DNA of 64,000 nucleotides from Pseudolabrys sp. (GTDB taxonomy: Bacteria; Pseudomonadota; Alphaproteobacteria; Rhizobiales; Xanthobacteraceae). Where the stretch lies: assembly GCA_026125895.1 (NCBI GenBank), contig JAHCKG010000007.1, positions 1 to 64,000 on the forward strand, read 5' to 3'. A program made the position numbers and the translations under genes. The notes beneath the pieces are model-generated. The model searched no databases and was not told the DNA's origin. It saw only the letters and a list, made by a program, of their open reading frames with translations. Every line of letters begins with the position of its first letter. Within the stretch, counting starts at the first letter, position 1. This document shows, piece by piece, positions 17,781 through 25,759 of the stretch.

Positions 17781-17836
17781 CTTCACCCTCCCCTGGAGGG
17801 GGAGGGTCGGCGCGCGGAGCGCGCCGGGGTGGGGTG
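17781..17836. repeat. left inverted repeat of the DUF559 unit (family A)
   Basis: The outer 29 bases, 17781-17809, are the exact reverse complement of 18286-18314. Next come a variable hairpin (GGCGCGCGGAGCGCGCC) and a GGGGTGGGGTG box. The DUF559 reading frame runs through this repeat and stops in it at 17783. Confidence 0.9.
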
Positions 17837-18253
17837 GACAGACGACCGCGAAGTCCGCGCGTGCCTCATCGCAATCACCTCACCGTCCAACTCGCCGTAT
17901 AGAGCGGCATAGATTGCCTCCAGCACGCCTTGGATGTCTTGAGTTACATCGTTGTTCCAGAAGCGGAGCACACGATAGCCCTCGCCTTCGAGCCATCGCG
18001 TTCGCTCGCGATCACGAATCAAGACCGGGCCCTCGCCATGCTGCGAACCGTCAACTTCGATGACGAGATGCGCCGCCAGACAAGCAAAGTCGATTATGTA
18101 ATTTCCCAGAGGGACTTGGCGGCGGAAGTGAGTGCCGCGCGTCTCGAGGCGACGGAGATGACGCCAGAGTATCGTTTCGGCTTCGGTCGCATTGCCGCGC
18201 AAGCGCCGTGCCGACGCGCGTTTGAACGTGCTGATTGGCGGACGACTTGCCAT
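17783..18253 (-). CDS. DUF559 endonuclease-domain protein inside an inverted-repeat unit
   Basis: A 156-residue single-domain protein of the DUF559 family, a PD-(D/E)XK-type fold related to Vsr very-short-patch repair endonucleases. Visible core: ATEAETILWRHLRR, FRRQVPLGNYIIDFACLAA (catalytic Asp), LVIEVDGSQH (Glu/Asp) and RVLRFWNNDV. The last 20 residues (TPARSARRPSPSRGG region) are encoded by the left inverted repeat. The start is seven bases inside the right repeat, whose GGGGTG box may act as ribosome binding site. The unit sits between glyQ and lemA and looks like a compact inserted element; target and activity are unknown. Confidence 0.88.
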   Translation of the reverse strand: MASRPPISTFKRASARRLRGNATEAETILWRHLRRLETRGTHFRRQVPLGNYIIDFACLAAHLVIEVDGSQHGEGPVLIRDRERTRWLEGEGYRVLRFWNNDVTQDIQGVLEAIYAALYGELDGEVIAMRHARTSRSSVHPTPARSARRPSPSRGG

Positions 18254-18260
18254 CGCAGAT

Positions 18261-18314
18261 CACCCCACCCCGCCGCCTTCGGCGGCGACCCTCCCCCTCC
18301 AGGGGAGGGTGAAG
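18261..18314. repeat. right inverted repeat of the DUF559 unit (family A)
   Basis: Mirror copy of 17781-17836: CACCCCACCCC box, a different hairpin (GCCGCC-TTCG-GGCGGC type) and the 29-base outer arm 18286-18314, identical to the complement of the left arm. The box and arm are conserved while the hairpin between them differs. Confidence 0.9.
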
Positions 18315-18355
18315 AAGAAGAGAAGAAGGAGACCAGCCTATCCGCTTACGAAACT

Positions 18356-19285
18356 TTAGCCAGCCCCGCCGGCTTCGGTGGCGAGCCAGGCGGCGCCGCA
18401 GGCTTTCGCCAGTTCGCGCACGCGCAGGATGTAGCTCTGCCGCTCGGTGACCGAGATGACGCCGCGGGCGTCGAGCAGATTGAAGACGTGGCTCGCCTTG
18501 ATGCACTGATCGTAGGCCGGCAGCGCCATACCGTGCTTCGACTTGTCGTCGTTGTAGCCGGCGTCGAGATACTTCTTGCACGCCTGCTCGGCCATCTTGA
18601 ACTGCTCGAACAGCATGCCGGTATCGGCGACTTCGAAATTGTGTTTGGAATATTCGCGCTCGGCCTGCAGGAAGACGTCGCCGTAAGTCACCTTGCGGTC
18701 GCCGTCGAGGCCGTTGAAGTTGAGGTCGTAGACGCGATCGACGCCCTGAACATACATGGCGAGGCGCTCGAGGCCGTAGGTGAGTTCGCCGGCGACCGGC
18801 GCACACTCGACGCCGGCGACCTGCTGAAAATAAGTGAACTGCGACACTTCCATGCCGTCGCACCAGCACTCCCAACCGAGGCCCCAGGCGCCCAAGGTCG
18901 GGCTCTCCCAGTCGTCCTCGACGAAACGGATGTCGTGCAGATCGGACGCGATGCCGATCACCTTCAGCGAGTCGAGATAGAGCTGCTGGATGTCCGGCGG
19001 CGACGGCTTCAGGATCACCTGAAACTGATAGTAGTGCTGCAGCCGGTTCGGGTTCTCGCCGTAGCGGCCGTCCTTGGGCCGGCGCGAGGGCTGCACATAG
19101 GCGGCGTTCCAGGGCTTCGGCCCGAGCGCGCGCAAGGTGGTGGCCGGATGGAAGGTGCCGGCGCCGACTTCCATGTCATAAGGCTGCAGGATGACGCAGC
19201 CTTGAGCGGCCCAGAACTGCTGGAGCGCGAGGATCAGGCCCTGGAACGAGCGCGACGGGTCGAGATTGGCTGGCGCGGCAGGCAT
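18356..19285 (-). CDS. glyQ: glycyl-tRNA synthetase alpha subunit
   Basis: Catalytic alpha chain of the tetrameric glycyl-tRNA synthetase. The 309 residues carry all class II features of this family: [31 protein letters not shown], motif 2 [19 protein letters not shown], and motif 3 [13 protein letters not shown]. Length and start match the family. It heads a minus-strand run leading through the DUF559 unit, lemA and DUF2207 to glyS. The 196 bp upstream hold the likely promoter but no clear box. Confidence 0.97.
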   Translation of the reverse strand: MPAAPANLDPSRSFQGLILALQQFWAAQGCVILQPYDMEVGAGTFHPATTLRALGPKPWNAAYVQPSRRPKDGRYGENPNRLQHYYQFQVILKPSPPDIQQLYLDSLKVIGIASDLHDIRFVEDDWESPTLGAWGLGWECWCDGMEVSQFTYFQQVAGVECAPVAGELTYGLERLAMYVQGVDRVYDLNFNGLDGDRKVTYGDVFLQAEREYSKHNFEVADTGMLFEQFKMAEQACKKYLDAGYNDDKSKHGMALPAYDQCIKASHVFNLLDARGVISVTERQSYILRVRELAKACGAAWLATEAGGAG

Positions 19286-19481
19286 GGAACGTTCGGGCTT
19301 CCCGGTGGTTTTCTGGGGGCGGCCGTTTTTGACTGATTTTAAAGGCTAACGGCGGCCGGGACCGTATCGGCGGCACCCTGGTGGGTCAAGTCGAGACAGT
19401 TTGAGCGATCGGCTTCAGGCGATCTTGAAAGAGGCGCCTTAGGATACCAACTCAACGGCGGGCAAGAGAACAGGATTGGCT

Positions 19482-19568
19482 ATGTTGACGTTTCAGCTCA
19501 TTGGAATGGGCTTGCTGGCGCTGTTCATCGGCGCCTTGGTCACGGGCGATCACCGCCCGGCCCGTTAA
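19482..19568 (+). CDS. possible 28-residue membrane peptide
   Basis: ATG 19482 opens a 28-codon frame with one hydrophobic helix (LIGMGLLALFIGALV) and a short basic tail ending in DHRPAR. It lies alone in the glyQ upstream interval. A weak purine-rich stretch (GAGAACAGG) precedes it. Only hydrophobic pattern and the clean stop support it. Confidence 0.35.
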   Translation: MLTFQLIGMGLLALFIGALVTGDHRPAR

Positions 19569-19601
19569 CCGGCCCGGCTTCCGCACATCCTCAACGACGT
19601 C

Positions 19602-19805
19602 TTAAGGCCGGTACTCGCCGGTCGTCGGATCGCGACGCAAGGTCGGCCGCGCTTCGCGATCGGTGATGCGCACGCGCACGCGGCGCTGCTCGTCGAGCTC
19701 GTCGTTGATGCGGCGCGCTTCCTTGACGACCCAATGTACGACCATCGCGCCGCCCAAGGTGGCGAGCGACCACTTGACCAAAGGCGAGAGCAAAATCGCA
19801 GGCAT
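19602..19805 (-). CDS. small hypothetical membrane-anchored protein
   Basis: A 67-residue product with one N-terminal hydrophobic helix (PAILLSPLVKWSLATLGGAMVVHWVV) followed by a charged, Arg/Glu-rich tail ending in TTGEYRP. ATG 19805 has AGGGAG five bases upstream; a GTG two codons earlier overlaps that site and is less likely. The next gene upstream on the same strand is the S49 peptidase. No named family was recognised. Confidence 0.55.
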   Translation of the reverse strand: MPAILLSPLVKWSLATLGGAMVVHWVVKEARRINDELDEQRRVRVRITDREARPTLRRDPTTGEYRP

Positions 19806-19891
19806 AGTCACTCCCTGGCGGTCCCTGCCGCCGGGTTCCGATCATTCGGACCAATCGCGGCGATTTCGCGACGGCAGAATAAACCCCGCCG

Positions 19892-20773
19892 TTACAGGCC
19901 GTAGCGCGACCAAAGGGCGCGCTCTTCCACCGCGGAGATGATTTCGTCGGCGAATCCGGTACGCCCTGCTTCGCCGCCGAGCAGGCCGGCGAGCGACAGC
20001 CGGCGCGCCAGGAACGAGCGCTCGTTGGCGATCAGCGGCATGCGCACCTTGTCGCCGTATCTCTCGCGCAGCACGGCGCGCAGCTCACCGCGGCCGTCGG
20101 CAAGACCCAGTTCGATGGCGCGCGTCGCGGTCCAGAACTCGCCGGAGAACATCGTCTTCTCGGCGCCCTTGAGGCGGGCGCCGCGGCGCTTCTTCACCAG
20201 CTCGATGAAATGCTCGTGCATGTCGGCCTGCAGCGCCTTGATGCGTTTGACGTCCTCCGGCTTCTCCTCGAGGAACGGATCGAGCATCACCTTGCGGTCG
20301 CCGGCGGTGTAGATGCGGCGTTCGATGCCGAGCTTCTTCATCAGTTCGGGAAAGCCGAACGAACCACCGACCACGCCGATCGAGCCGACCACGGAAAAGT
20401 CGTCGCAGATGATTTCGTCGGCGGCGCAGGCCAGCATGTAGCCGCCCGAGGCGCCGGCATCCTCGATGAAGGCCAGCACGGTGACCCTCTTCTCTTCGGC
20501 GAGCTGGCGGATGCGGCGGAAGATGAGATGCGACTGCGTCGGCGAGCCCCCGGGCGAATTGATCAGCAGCGCCACCGCCCTCGCCCGCGGCACGGCGAAG
20601 GCGCGGTCGAGCGTCTTGGCGACGCTGGCCAGCGTCATACCCGGCCGCAACGGCGTCGAGACGCCGATGACGCCGGACAGTCGCACCACCGGCACCACGG
20701 GAATGTCCGAGCGGAACCGGGAGGGCACCAGGAACCGCATGGGCGCGGGAAATCGATCGAATACCGTAGACAT
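19892..20773 (-). CDS. sppA: S49 family signal peptide peptidase-like serine protease
   Basis: A 293-residue, short-form SppA/SohB-like peptidase. Core motifs are VVRLSGVIG, LLINSPGGSPTQSHLIFRRIR, the nucleophile region EDAGASGGYMLACAADEI (Ser in GASGG) and the SVVGSIGVVGG strand; a Lys in the KPEDVKRIKALQ helix is the likely general base. No strong signal peptide or membrane helix is seen near the start, so membrane association is unsure. ATG 20773 is preferred; the 70-residue extension to 20983 is not family-like. These enzymes degrade cleaved signal peptides or membrane fragments. Confidence 0.9.
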   Translation of the reverse strand: MSTVFDRFPAPMRFLVPSRFRSDIPVVPVVRLSGVIGVSTPLRPGMTLASVAKTLDRAFAVPRARAVALLINSPGGSPTQSHLIFRRIRQLAEEKRVTVLAFIEDAGASGGYMLACAADEIICDDFSVVGSIGVVGGSFGFPELMKKLGIERRIYTAGDRKVMLDPFLEEKPEDVKRIKALQADMHEHFIELVKKRRGARLKGAEKTMFSGEFWTATRAIELGLADGRGELRAVLRERYGDKVRMPLIANERSFLARRLSLAGLLGGEAGRTGFADEIISAVEERALWSRYGL

Positions 20774-20988
20774 TGCGCCAGTTAGGCAGGCCCGGCCGGG
20801 CAAGTCAAAGCCGGGCGCGATTCGCCGCGGTATCGGGCGCTGCGACACTTGGCGTCCCGCCCCGATCACATAAATTTGCACTTCATTAACCACGCCATGG
20901 TCAGTGGAAATCGATGGCGGGCGTCCTATCTGTTGGCTCGGGGGAACGGATGCACGTCGTTGCAGTTGCAGAGAGCGGAGCAAAGACC

Positions 20989-21114
20989 ATGGACCCCAAA
21001 CTCGCCATCATGTTTCTGCTCATCGGGGCCGTCCTGACGCTGTCGTCGTTCGAAGGCGGCGTGCTCGATCGCGCGCGCCAGCAGATCAAGCGCACCATCC
21101 GCAACGGCCGTTAG
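20989..21114 (+). CDS. 41-residue membrane protein
   Basis: ATG 20989 with a GGAG ribosome binding site about ten bases upstream opens a 41-codon frame: one membrane helix (LAIMFLLIGAVLTLSSF) followed by a basic tail (ARQQIKRTIRNGR). It is divergent from the S49 peptidase gene and converges on the methyltransferase gene one base beyond its stop. An earlier in-frame start at 20914 would add an unrelated-looking 25 residues. Function unknown. Confidence 0.55.
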   Translation: MDPKLAIMFLLIGAVLTLSSFEGGVLDRARQQIKRTIRNGR

Positions 21115-21115
21115 T

Positions 21116-21883
21116 TCAGGGCTCCGCCATCGGCAGCGGCCGCGCCAGACGCAAGATTTCTTCCGCAGCCTGAGTGGGTTTGCCGTCGGCGTCATTGAGC
21201 ACGAGCGGCGTGTCGTCGCGTCGCACGCCGGAAGCTCCCTTCGTACCCCGCACCAGCACGCGGATCGCCTCGGCCCCGGCCCGCGGCAAGACCGGCAACA
21301 CTCCGATCTCACCGAAATGCGGCTGCATCGCCGCGACGAGGTCGTCGCGCCCTGCTCCGCGCCAGATCACCGTGAGCACGCCGCCCGGCTTGAGCAACCA
21401 GGCGGCGCTGGCGATCCAGCGCGCGGCCAGCCCCTCGTCGGCGACATGGGCCCGCCGCCGCTGCGCATCCGGCGAACTCTGCTGCCGGGCGGCATCGTTG
21501 AAAGGCGGATTCATGAGCACGCGGTCGATGCTGCCGGCGGCGAGCCCTGCAGCCGCGATCGCGGCATTGTCCTCGACATTGCAGGCGAGCACGCGGACGC
21601 GGTCGGCAAGGCCGTTGCGCGCGGCATTCTCAACCGCCAGCGCGCACAGCATCGGATCGATCTCGATGAGGGTGACATCGATGCCCGGCACGCGCGCGGC
21701 CAGCGCCAGGCCCGCGCTGCCGATGCCGGCGCCGAAATCGGCGGCGCGCTCGCCGGCCCGGCCGCCGGTCACGGCGGCCAGCAGCATGGCGTCATGGCCG
21801 ACGCGATGGCCGCGCTTCGGCTGAAGCAGGCGCAGGCGGCCGCCGAGCACGGCGTCGTCGGTCGTCTCGCCGCCGGCGGTCAT
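21116..21883 (-). CDS. SAM-dependent methyltransferase, TrmN6/YfiC-like
   Basis: A 255-residue class I methyltransferase. The SAM motif AADFGAGIGSAGLALAAR near residues 47-64 and the adenine-N6/amino target motif VLMNPPFND near residues 122-130 identify the TrmN6 (tRNA1-Val A37 N6-methyltransferase) type. The LRLLQPKRGHRVGHDAMLLAA opening is also typical of this group. The start overlaps the DUF2007 stop by four bases, so the two are coupled. Assignment to tRNA rather than another nucleic acid or protein is by family resemblance. Confidence 0.82.
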   Translation of the reverse strand: MTAGGETTDDAVLGGRLRLLQPKRGHRVGHDAMLLAAVTGGRAGERAADFGAGIGSAGLALAARVPGIDVTLIEIDPMLCALAVENAARNGLADRVRVLACNVEDNAAIAAAGLAAGSIDRVLMNPPFNDAARQQSSPDAQRRRAHVADEGLAARWIASAAWLLKPGGVLTVIWRGAGRDDLVAAMQPHFGEIGVLPVLPRAGAEAIRVLVRGTKGASGVRRDDTPLVLNDADGKPTQAAEEILRLARPLPMAEP

Positions 21884-22110
21884 TTGTTGTCGGGCCGCAA
21901 CTCGTGTCCGAGCCCGGCCTCGGTGAGCAATTGCCGCGCCGCGGCGACTTCGTCGTCAGCGACCAGCACGCGGCGTGGCAGGACGCCGAGCGAGCCTTCC
22001 AGCACGCTCATGTTCTGATCGAACACGAGATGCTCGATGCCGGCGCCGTCGAGCAGCGCGGTGATCGCGGACACCAGCACGGCGTCGTTGGTGCGGACGA
22101 GTTCTTTCAT
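21880..22110 (-). CDS. DUF2007 protein
   Basis: A 76-residue ferredoxin-like small domain: MKELVRTNDAVLVSAITALL, then IEHLVFDQNM and RRVLVADDEVAAARQLL, the pattern of DUF2007 (putative signal-transducing, ACT-like). It overlaps the downstream methyltransferase gene (ATGA) and is divergent in orientation from the polyprenyl synthase farther right. The function of the family is not known; the coupling may mean it assists the methyltransferase. Confidence 0.85.
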   Translation of the reverse strand: MKELVRTNDAVLVSAITALLDGAGIEHLVFDQNMSVLEGSLGVLPRRVLVADDEVAAARQLLTEAGLGHELRPDNK

Positions 22111-22118
22111 AATCTTAA

Positions 22119-22193
22119 TCCCCGCTCATCACCGCGAAGGCGGGGGGCCAGGAAAGAAGAAGAACTGGATCCCCGCTTTCGCGGGGATGACCG
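22119..22193. repeat. palindromic repeat, family C
   Basis: Hairpin-spacer-hairpin element: a CCCCGC...GCGGGG stem, a spacer GGAAAGAAGAAGAA, then CTGGATCCCCGCTTTCGCGGGGATGACC. The last part recurs in altered form at 36129-36207 and the architecture at 30557-30645. Confidence 0.7.
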
Positions 22194-22219
22194 GAGGTTT
22201 GGGAATAGCCTAGCGACAT

Positions 22220-23215
22220 CTACCCTTTCCTTCGCTCATCACCGGCCGCGCGGTGATTGAGATACGCCAGCAGCTTCATCTCGCGGCGGCCGCGCGTCAC
22301 GGTGTCGAGCACGAGGCCGACGGCGAGCGCCAGGAACGCCATCAGCATCAGGCCCATCGCCAGCACGGCCGTGGGCAGGCGCGGCACCAGATGCGTCTCG
22401 AGGAAGGTGACGATGATCGGCACCGCCAGCAAAAGCGCGATCAGCGCCAGCACACAGCCGATGGCGCCGTAGAACGGAAACGGCCGCTCGCTGCGATAAA
22501 GCTGCGCGATCATCCACAGGATGCGGAAACCGTCGCGCCAGGTATTGAGCTTGGAGGTCGAGCCCTCGGGCCGCGCGTAATACGGCGTATCGACCTCGGC
22601 GGCGGGCAGGCCGAGTTCGAGCGCGTGCACGGTGAGCTCGGTCTCGATCTCGAAGCCGGACGACAGCATCGGGAAGGATTTGACGAAGCGGCGGGAGAAC
22701 ACGCGGTAGCCCGACAGCATGTCGTCGAAGGTCGTGCCGAAAACCGTCGAGACGAAAGTGGTGAGCAGCCAGTTGCCGGTGCGGTGGCCGGCGCGATAGG
22801 CGGCGACCTCCTGATCGATGCGCTTGCCCACCACCATGTCGAGGCGCTCGCGCAGCAGAAGGTCGATCATCTTCGGCGCGCTGGGCGCGTCATAGGTGGC
22901 GTCGCCGTCCACCAGCACGTAGATGTCGGCGTCGATATCGCTGAACATGCGGCGCAGCACGAAGCCCTTGCCCTGGTGGCGCTCGTGGCGCACCACGGCG
23001 CCGGCGGCCTGCGCCACGGCGACGGTGTTGTCGGTCGAATTGTTGTCGAAGACGTAGATCACCGCATCGGGCAGCGCCGCCCGGAAGTCGGCCACCACCT
23101 TGGCGACGGCCGCCTCCTCGTTATAGCAGGGCACCAGCACGGCGACGCGGCAGGCCTCCCGCCCGGGCGCCGGATCGTCCATCGCCGCCACCGCGCCCTC
23201 GACGCGCTTGTCCAT
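22220..23215 (-). CDS. GT2 family glycosyltransferase, polyprenyl-phosphate type
   Basis: A 331-residue GT-A fold glycosyltransferase: AVLVPCYNEEAAVAKVV at about 25-41, FDNNSTDNTVAVA, the metal-binding YVLVDGDATYD near residue 105, and EIETELTVHALEL. Two C-terminal membrane helices (GAIGCVLALIALLLAVPIIV and TAVLAMGLMLMAFLALAVGLV) anchor it, as in dolichol-/undecaprenyl-phosphate sugar transferases. It is divergent from the polyprenyl diphosphate synthase gene at 23352, and a polyprenyl-phosphate acceptor would fit. The sugar donor is not predictable. Confidence 0.88.
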   Translation of the reverse strand: MDKRVEGAVAAMDDPAPGREACRVAVLVPCYNEEAAVAKVVADFRAALPDAVIYVFDNNSTDNTVAVAQAAGAVVRHERHQGKGFVLRRMFSDIDADIYVLVDGDATYDAPSAPKMIDLLLRERLDMVVGKRIDQEVAAYRAGHRTGNWLLTTFVSTVFGTTFDDMLSGYRVFSRRFVKSFPMLSSGFEIETELTVHALELGLPAAEVDTPYYARPEGSTSKLNTWRDGFRILWMIAQLYRSERPFPFYGAIGCVLALIALLLAVPIIVTFLETHLVPRLPTAVLAMGLMLMAFLALAVGLVLDTVTRGRREMKLLAYLNHRAAGDERRKG

Positions 23216-23351
23216 CGCCGCCCCTGTTTCCGACCGACCGGCCCGCTTCGGGCGAGGTCTTGCCCCGTCACAATAGCGTTTCTATGCTCGGCTTGTCCCC
23301 GGTGTCGAGGCGCGATAAAGCGACCGTCTATTGTCTTAAGGAGTTAGCGTC

Positions 23352-24362
23352 TTGGCCGTCGTGGTTCCTTTCGAAAATCCGCAGGCTGCCTCGATCGAGC
23401 GCCTGGTCAAGCTGCTGGCGCCGGCGATGGAGCGCGTCAACGCGACGATCCTCGACCGCACCGGCTCGGACGTCACCATGATCCCCGAGGTCGCCAACCA
23501 CCTGATCTCGTCGGGCGGTAAGAGGCTGCGGCCAATGCTGACGCTCGCCATGGCGCAGCTGTCGGGCTATGCCGGCGACGGCCATATCAAGCTCGCCGCC
23601 GCCGTCGAGTTCATGCACACCGCGACGCTGCTGCACGACGACGTCGTGGACCAGAGCGACATGCGCCGCGGCAAGCAGGCGGCCCGCATGCTGTGGGGCA
23701 ACGAGGCGAGCGTCTTGGTCGGCGACTTCCTGCTCGGCCAGGCCTTCAAGATGATGGTCGAGGTCGGCAACCTCACCGCGCTCGATATTCTCTCCTCGGC
23801 CGCGGCGGTGATCGCCGAGGGCGAGGTGATGCAGCTCGGGGCCGCCAAGAACACCGCGACCAACGAGGACGAATATCTCGCCGTGATCCGCGCCAAGACC
23901 GCGGAATTGTTCGCCGCGGCCTGCGAGGTCGGCCCGGTGCTGGCCGGCCGCGACAAGGCGGAGATCGCCGCCTGCCGCTCCTACGGCATGAATCTCGGCA
24001 TCGCCTTCCAGCTCGTGGACGACGCGCTCGATTACGGCGGCAAGTCCGCCAAGCTCGGCAAGAATGTCGGCGACGACTTCCGCGAGGGCAAGATCACGCT
24101 GCCGGTGGTGCTGTCGTTCCGCCGCGGCTCGGACGCCGAACGCGCCTTCTGGAATCGCACGCTCGGCGAAGGCCAGATCGAGGACGGCGATCTCGATCAC
24201 GCCATCGGCCTGATGACCAAGCATCACGCCATCGAGGATACGCTCGGCCGCGCCCGCCACTACGGCTCGATCGCCACCGACGCGCTGGCGCTGGTGCCGG
24301 CGTCGGAGATCAAGACGGCGCTGGAAGAGACCGTGGCGTTCTGTATCGCGCGGGCGTTCTGA
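23352..24362 (+). CDS. ispB: polyprenyl diphosphate synthase (octaprenyl/decaprenyl type)
   Basis: Trans-prenyltransferase that makes the long isoprenoid tail of ubiquinone. The 336-residue product has GGKRLRPMLTL, the first Asp-rich motif LLHDDVVDQSDMRRG near residues 95-109 and the second, LVDDALDYGG near residue 224. The start is TTG 23352, nine bases after AAGGAG; the N-terminus AVVVPFENPQAASIERLV fits the family. Two small residues upstream of the first motif (VEFMHTATLLHD) suit a long chain product, probably C40 or C50. It converges on the gene ending at 24363 with no gap. Confidence 0.93.
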   Translation: MAVVVPFENPQAASIERLVKLLAPAMERVNATILDRTGSDVTMIPEVANHLISSGGKRLRPMLTLAMAQLSGYAGDGHIKLAAAVEFMHTATLLHDDVVDQSDMRRGKQAARMLWGNEASVLVGDFLLGQAFKMMVEVGNLTALDILSSAAAVIAEGEVMQLGAAKNTATNEDEYLAVIRAKTAELFAAACEVGPVLAGRDKAEIAACRSYGMNLGIAFQLVDDALDYGGKSAKLGKNVGDDFREGKITLPVVLSFRRGSDAERAFWNRTLGEGQIEDGDLDHAIGLMTKHHAIEDTLGRARHYGSIATDALALVPASEIKTALEETVAFCIARAF

Positions 24363-24656
24363 TTATTTGGTGACCGTATAGCCGGTCTCGGGCTGACGCA
24401 TGAGCTGGAAGCGGATGTTCGGATCCGGGTCCTGGCCGATGAAGCGGCCATATTCGTGCACCGAGGGCGAGCAGCCATTGGGCCGCGGCTCGGTATTGAA
24501 CCAGATGCCGCGCCAGGTCGGCCCGCCGATTTGATCGTGACAGAGCGAGCGCTTGACCTGCGCCTTGTTGCCCTTGCGGGCGAGCGCCGGATCGGTGGCA
24601 AGAAGCCCCCCGCCGATCGCCACGATCGCCGCCATCGCCAGCCAACGTCCGTTCAT
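24363..24656 (-). CDS. hypothetical secreted protein
   Basis: A 97-residue product with a signal peptide (MNGRWLAMAAIVAIGGGLLATDPALA) and a mature domain of about 70 residues with two Cys, SLCHDQIGG and NGCSPS, that could form a disulfide. ATG 24656 starts exactly at the signal peptide. Its stop abuts the ispB stop, so the genes are convergent. No family was recognised. Confidence 0.65.
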   Translation of the reverse strand: MNGRWLAMAAIVAIGGGLLATDPALARKGNKAQVKRSLCHDQIGGPTWRGIWFNTEPRPNGCSPSVHEYGRFIGQDPDPNIRFQLMRQPETGYTVTK

Positions 24657-24737
24657 CACGCTCTCCGGTCTTCCACGGGCCACCGATATGGCGGCAAATC
24701 ATTGCGGCGGCAACAGTTCCCGTAAAGTACGGGAAAT

Positions 24738-25610
24738 TCAAGGCGCGCCGGCGAGCACGCTGGGGGCCACCCACCAGCCGCGTCCGGTCAGGCGCTCCGC
24801 CGCCGCTGCGGCCTCGGCCGCGGCGGGCGTCGCGAACAGCGCAAAGCAGGTCGCGCCCGAGCCCGACATGCGCGCGAGCCGCGCGCCGGGCAGCGCGCGC
24901 AGCGCGGTGAGCACCTCGCCGATCACCGGCGCGCAGGCCATCGCCGGCTCGGTCAGGTCGTTGCCATGCTTGCCGAGATAATCGATCAGCGCATCGAAGC
25001 CGGATGGCACCTCGCCCAAAGTCGGGCGCGCGCCGGACAGACCCTGCCGCGCCAGCGCGGCGAACACATCGCGGGTCGCGACCGCGACGCGCGGATTGAC
25101 CAGCACCGCCGGCAGCGGCGGCAGATCCAGCGGCGGCGACAGCCGCTCGCCGATGCCGCTCATGATGCAGGCACGCGAGCCGACGCACACGGGCACATCG
25201 GCGCCGGTCTGCAAGGCCGCGGTCATGATGCGCGCATCGTCGAAAGAGAGTTCATTAAGCCGCGCCAGGAGCCGCAACGCGGCGGCAGCGTCGGCCGAGC
25301 CGCCGCCGATGCCCGCCGCGACCGGAATGTGTTTGTCGAGGCTGAAGCGTCCGCCCTTGAGCCCCGGCACCAAGGCCGCCAGCGCGTCATGCGCCTTGAC
25401 GATGAGATTGTCGCTCGCCGCGCCGACGACACCGGCGAACGGTCCGCTCACATCGATGCTGAGATGGCCGGCCGGCTCGAGCGTGAGCGTGTCGGCGACA
25501 TCGGCGAAGACGACGAGGCTTTCCAACTCGTGATAGCCGTCGGCGCGCTTGCCGGTGACGCGCAAAGTCAGGTTGATCTTGGCGCGTGCGGTTTGGGTGA
25601 GATGGATCAC
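24738..25610 (-). CDS. ispE: 4-diphosphocytidyl-2-C-methyl-D-erythritol kinase
   Basis: Phosphorylates CDP-methylerythritol in the MEP isoprenoid pathway. The 290 residues carry the GHMP-kinase features: ARAKINLTLRVTGKRADGYHELESL at the N-terminus, the phosphate loop PVAAGIGGGSADAAAALR near residue 95, and the C-terminal RMSGSGATCFAL. A GTG start at 25610 with AGGGA six bases upstream gives the normal family start; the longer frame to 25649 runs into repeat DNA. It provides precursors for the polyprenyl synthase 0.4 kb away, although the genes are on opposite strands. Confidence 0.94.
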   Translation of the reverse strand: MIHLTQTARAKINLTLRVTGKRADGYHELESLVVFADVADTLTLEPAGHLSIDVSGPFAGVVGAASDNLIVKAHDALAALVPGLKGGRFSLDKHIPVAAGIGGGSADAAAALRLLARLNELSFDDARIMTAALQTGADVPVCVGSRACIMSGIGERLSPPLDLPPLPAVLVNPRVAVATRDVFAALARQGLSGARPTLGEVPSGFDALIDYLGKHGNDLTEPAMACAPVIGEVLTALRALPGARLARMSGSGATCFALFATPAAAEAAAAAERLTGRGWWVAPSVLAGAP

Positions 25611-25628
25611 AGACGATCCCTGAGCGTG

Positions 25629-25755
25629 CTTGTCCCGGGCGCGGTGCAACGTGAAACGTTGCGCCGCAGAACCGGGACCTTAGCGCATTCGGAGGCTGGA
25701 ACGGCCCCGGATCAGCGTCGCATCACTTCGTGCTGCGCCGCGTCCGGGGCAAGAA
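25629..25755. repeat. palindromic repeat, family D, copy 1
   Basis: Bipartite element starting TTGTCCCGGGCGCGGTGCAA and ending GCTGCGCCGCGTCCGGGGCAAG, each half a stem. The ends are mutual complements (TTGTCCCGG / CCGGGGCAA). Two related copies lie at 39868-39981 and 55813-55934. It separates ispE from the TPR gene. Confidence 0.8.
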
Positions 25756-25759
25756 GCCG

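Noticed and set aside
17781-18314. target-site duplication around the DUF559 unit
   Set aside because: No direct repeat is visible; the flanks instead extend the inverted repeat (TTCTTC on both sides), so the insertion mechanism cannot be read from the ends.
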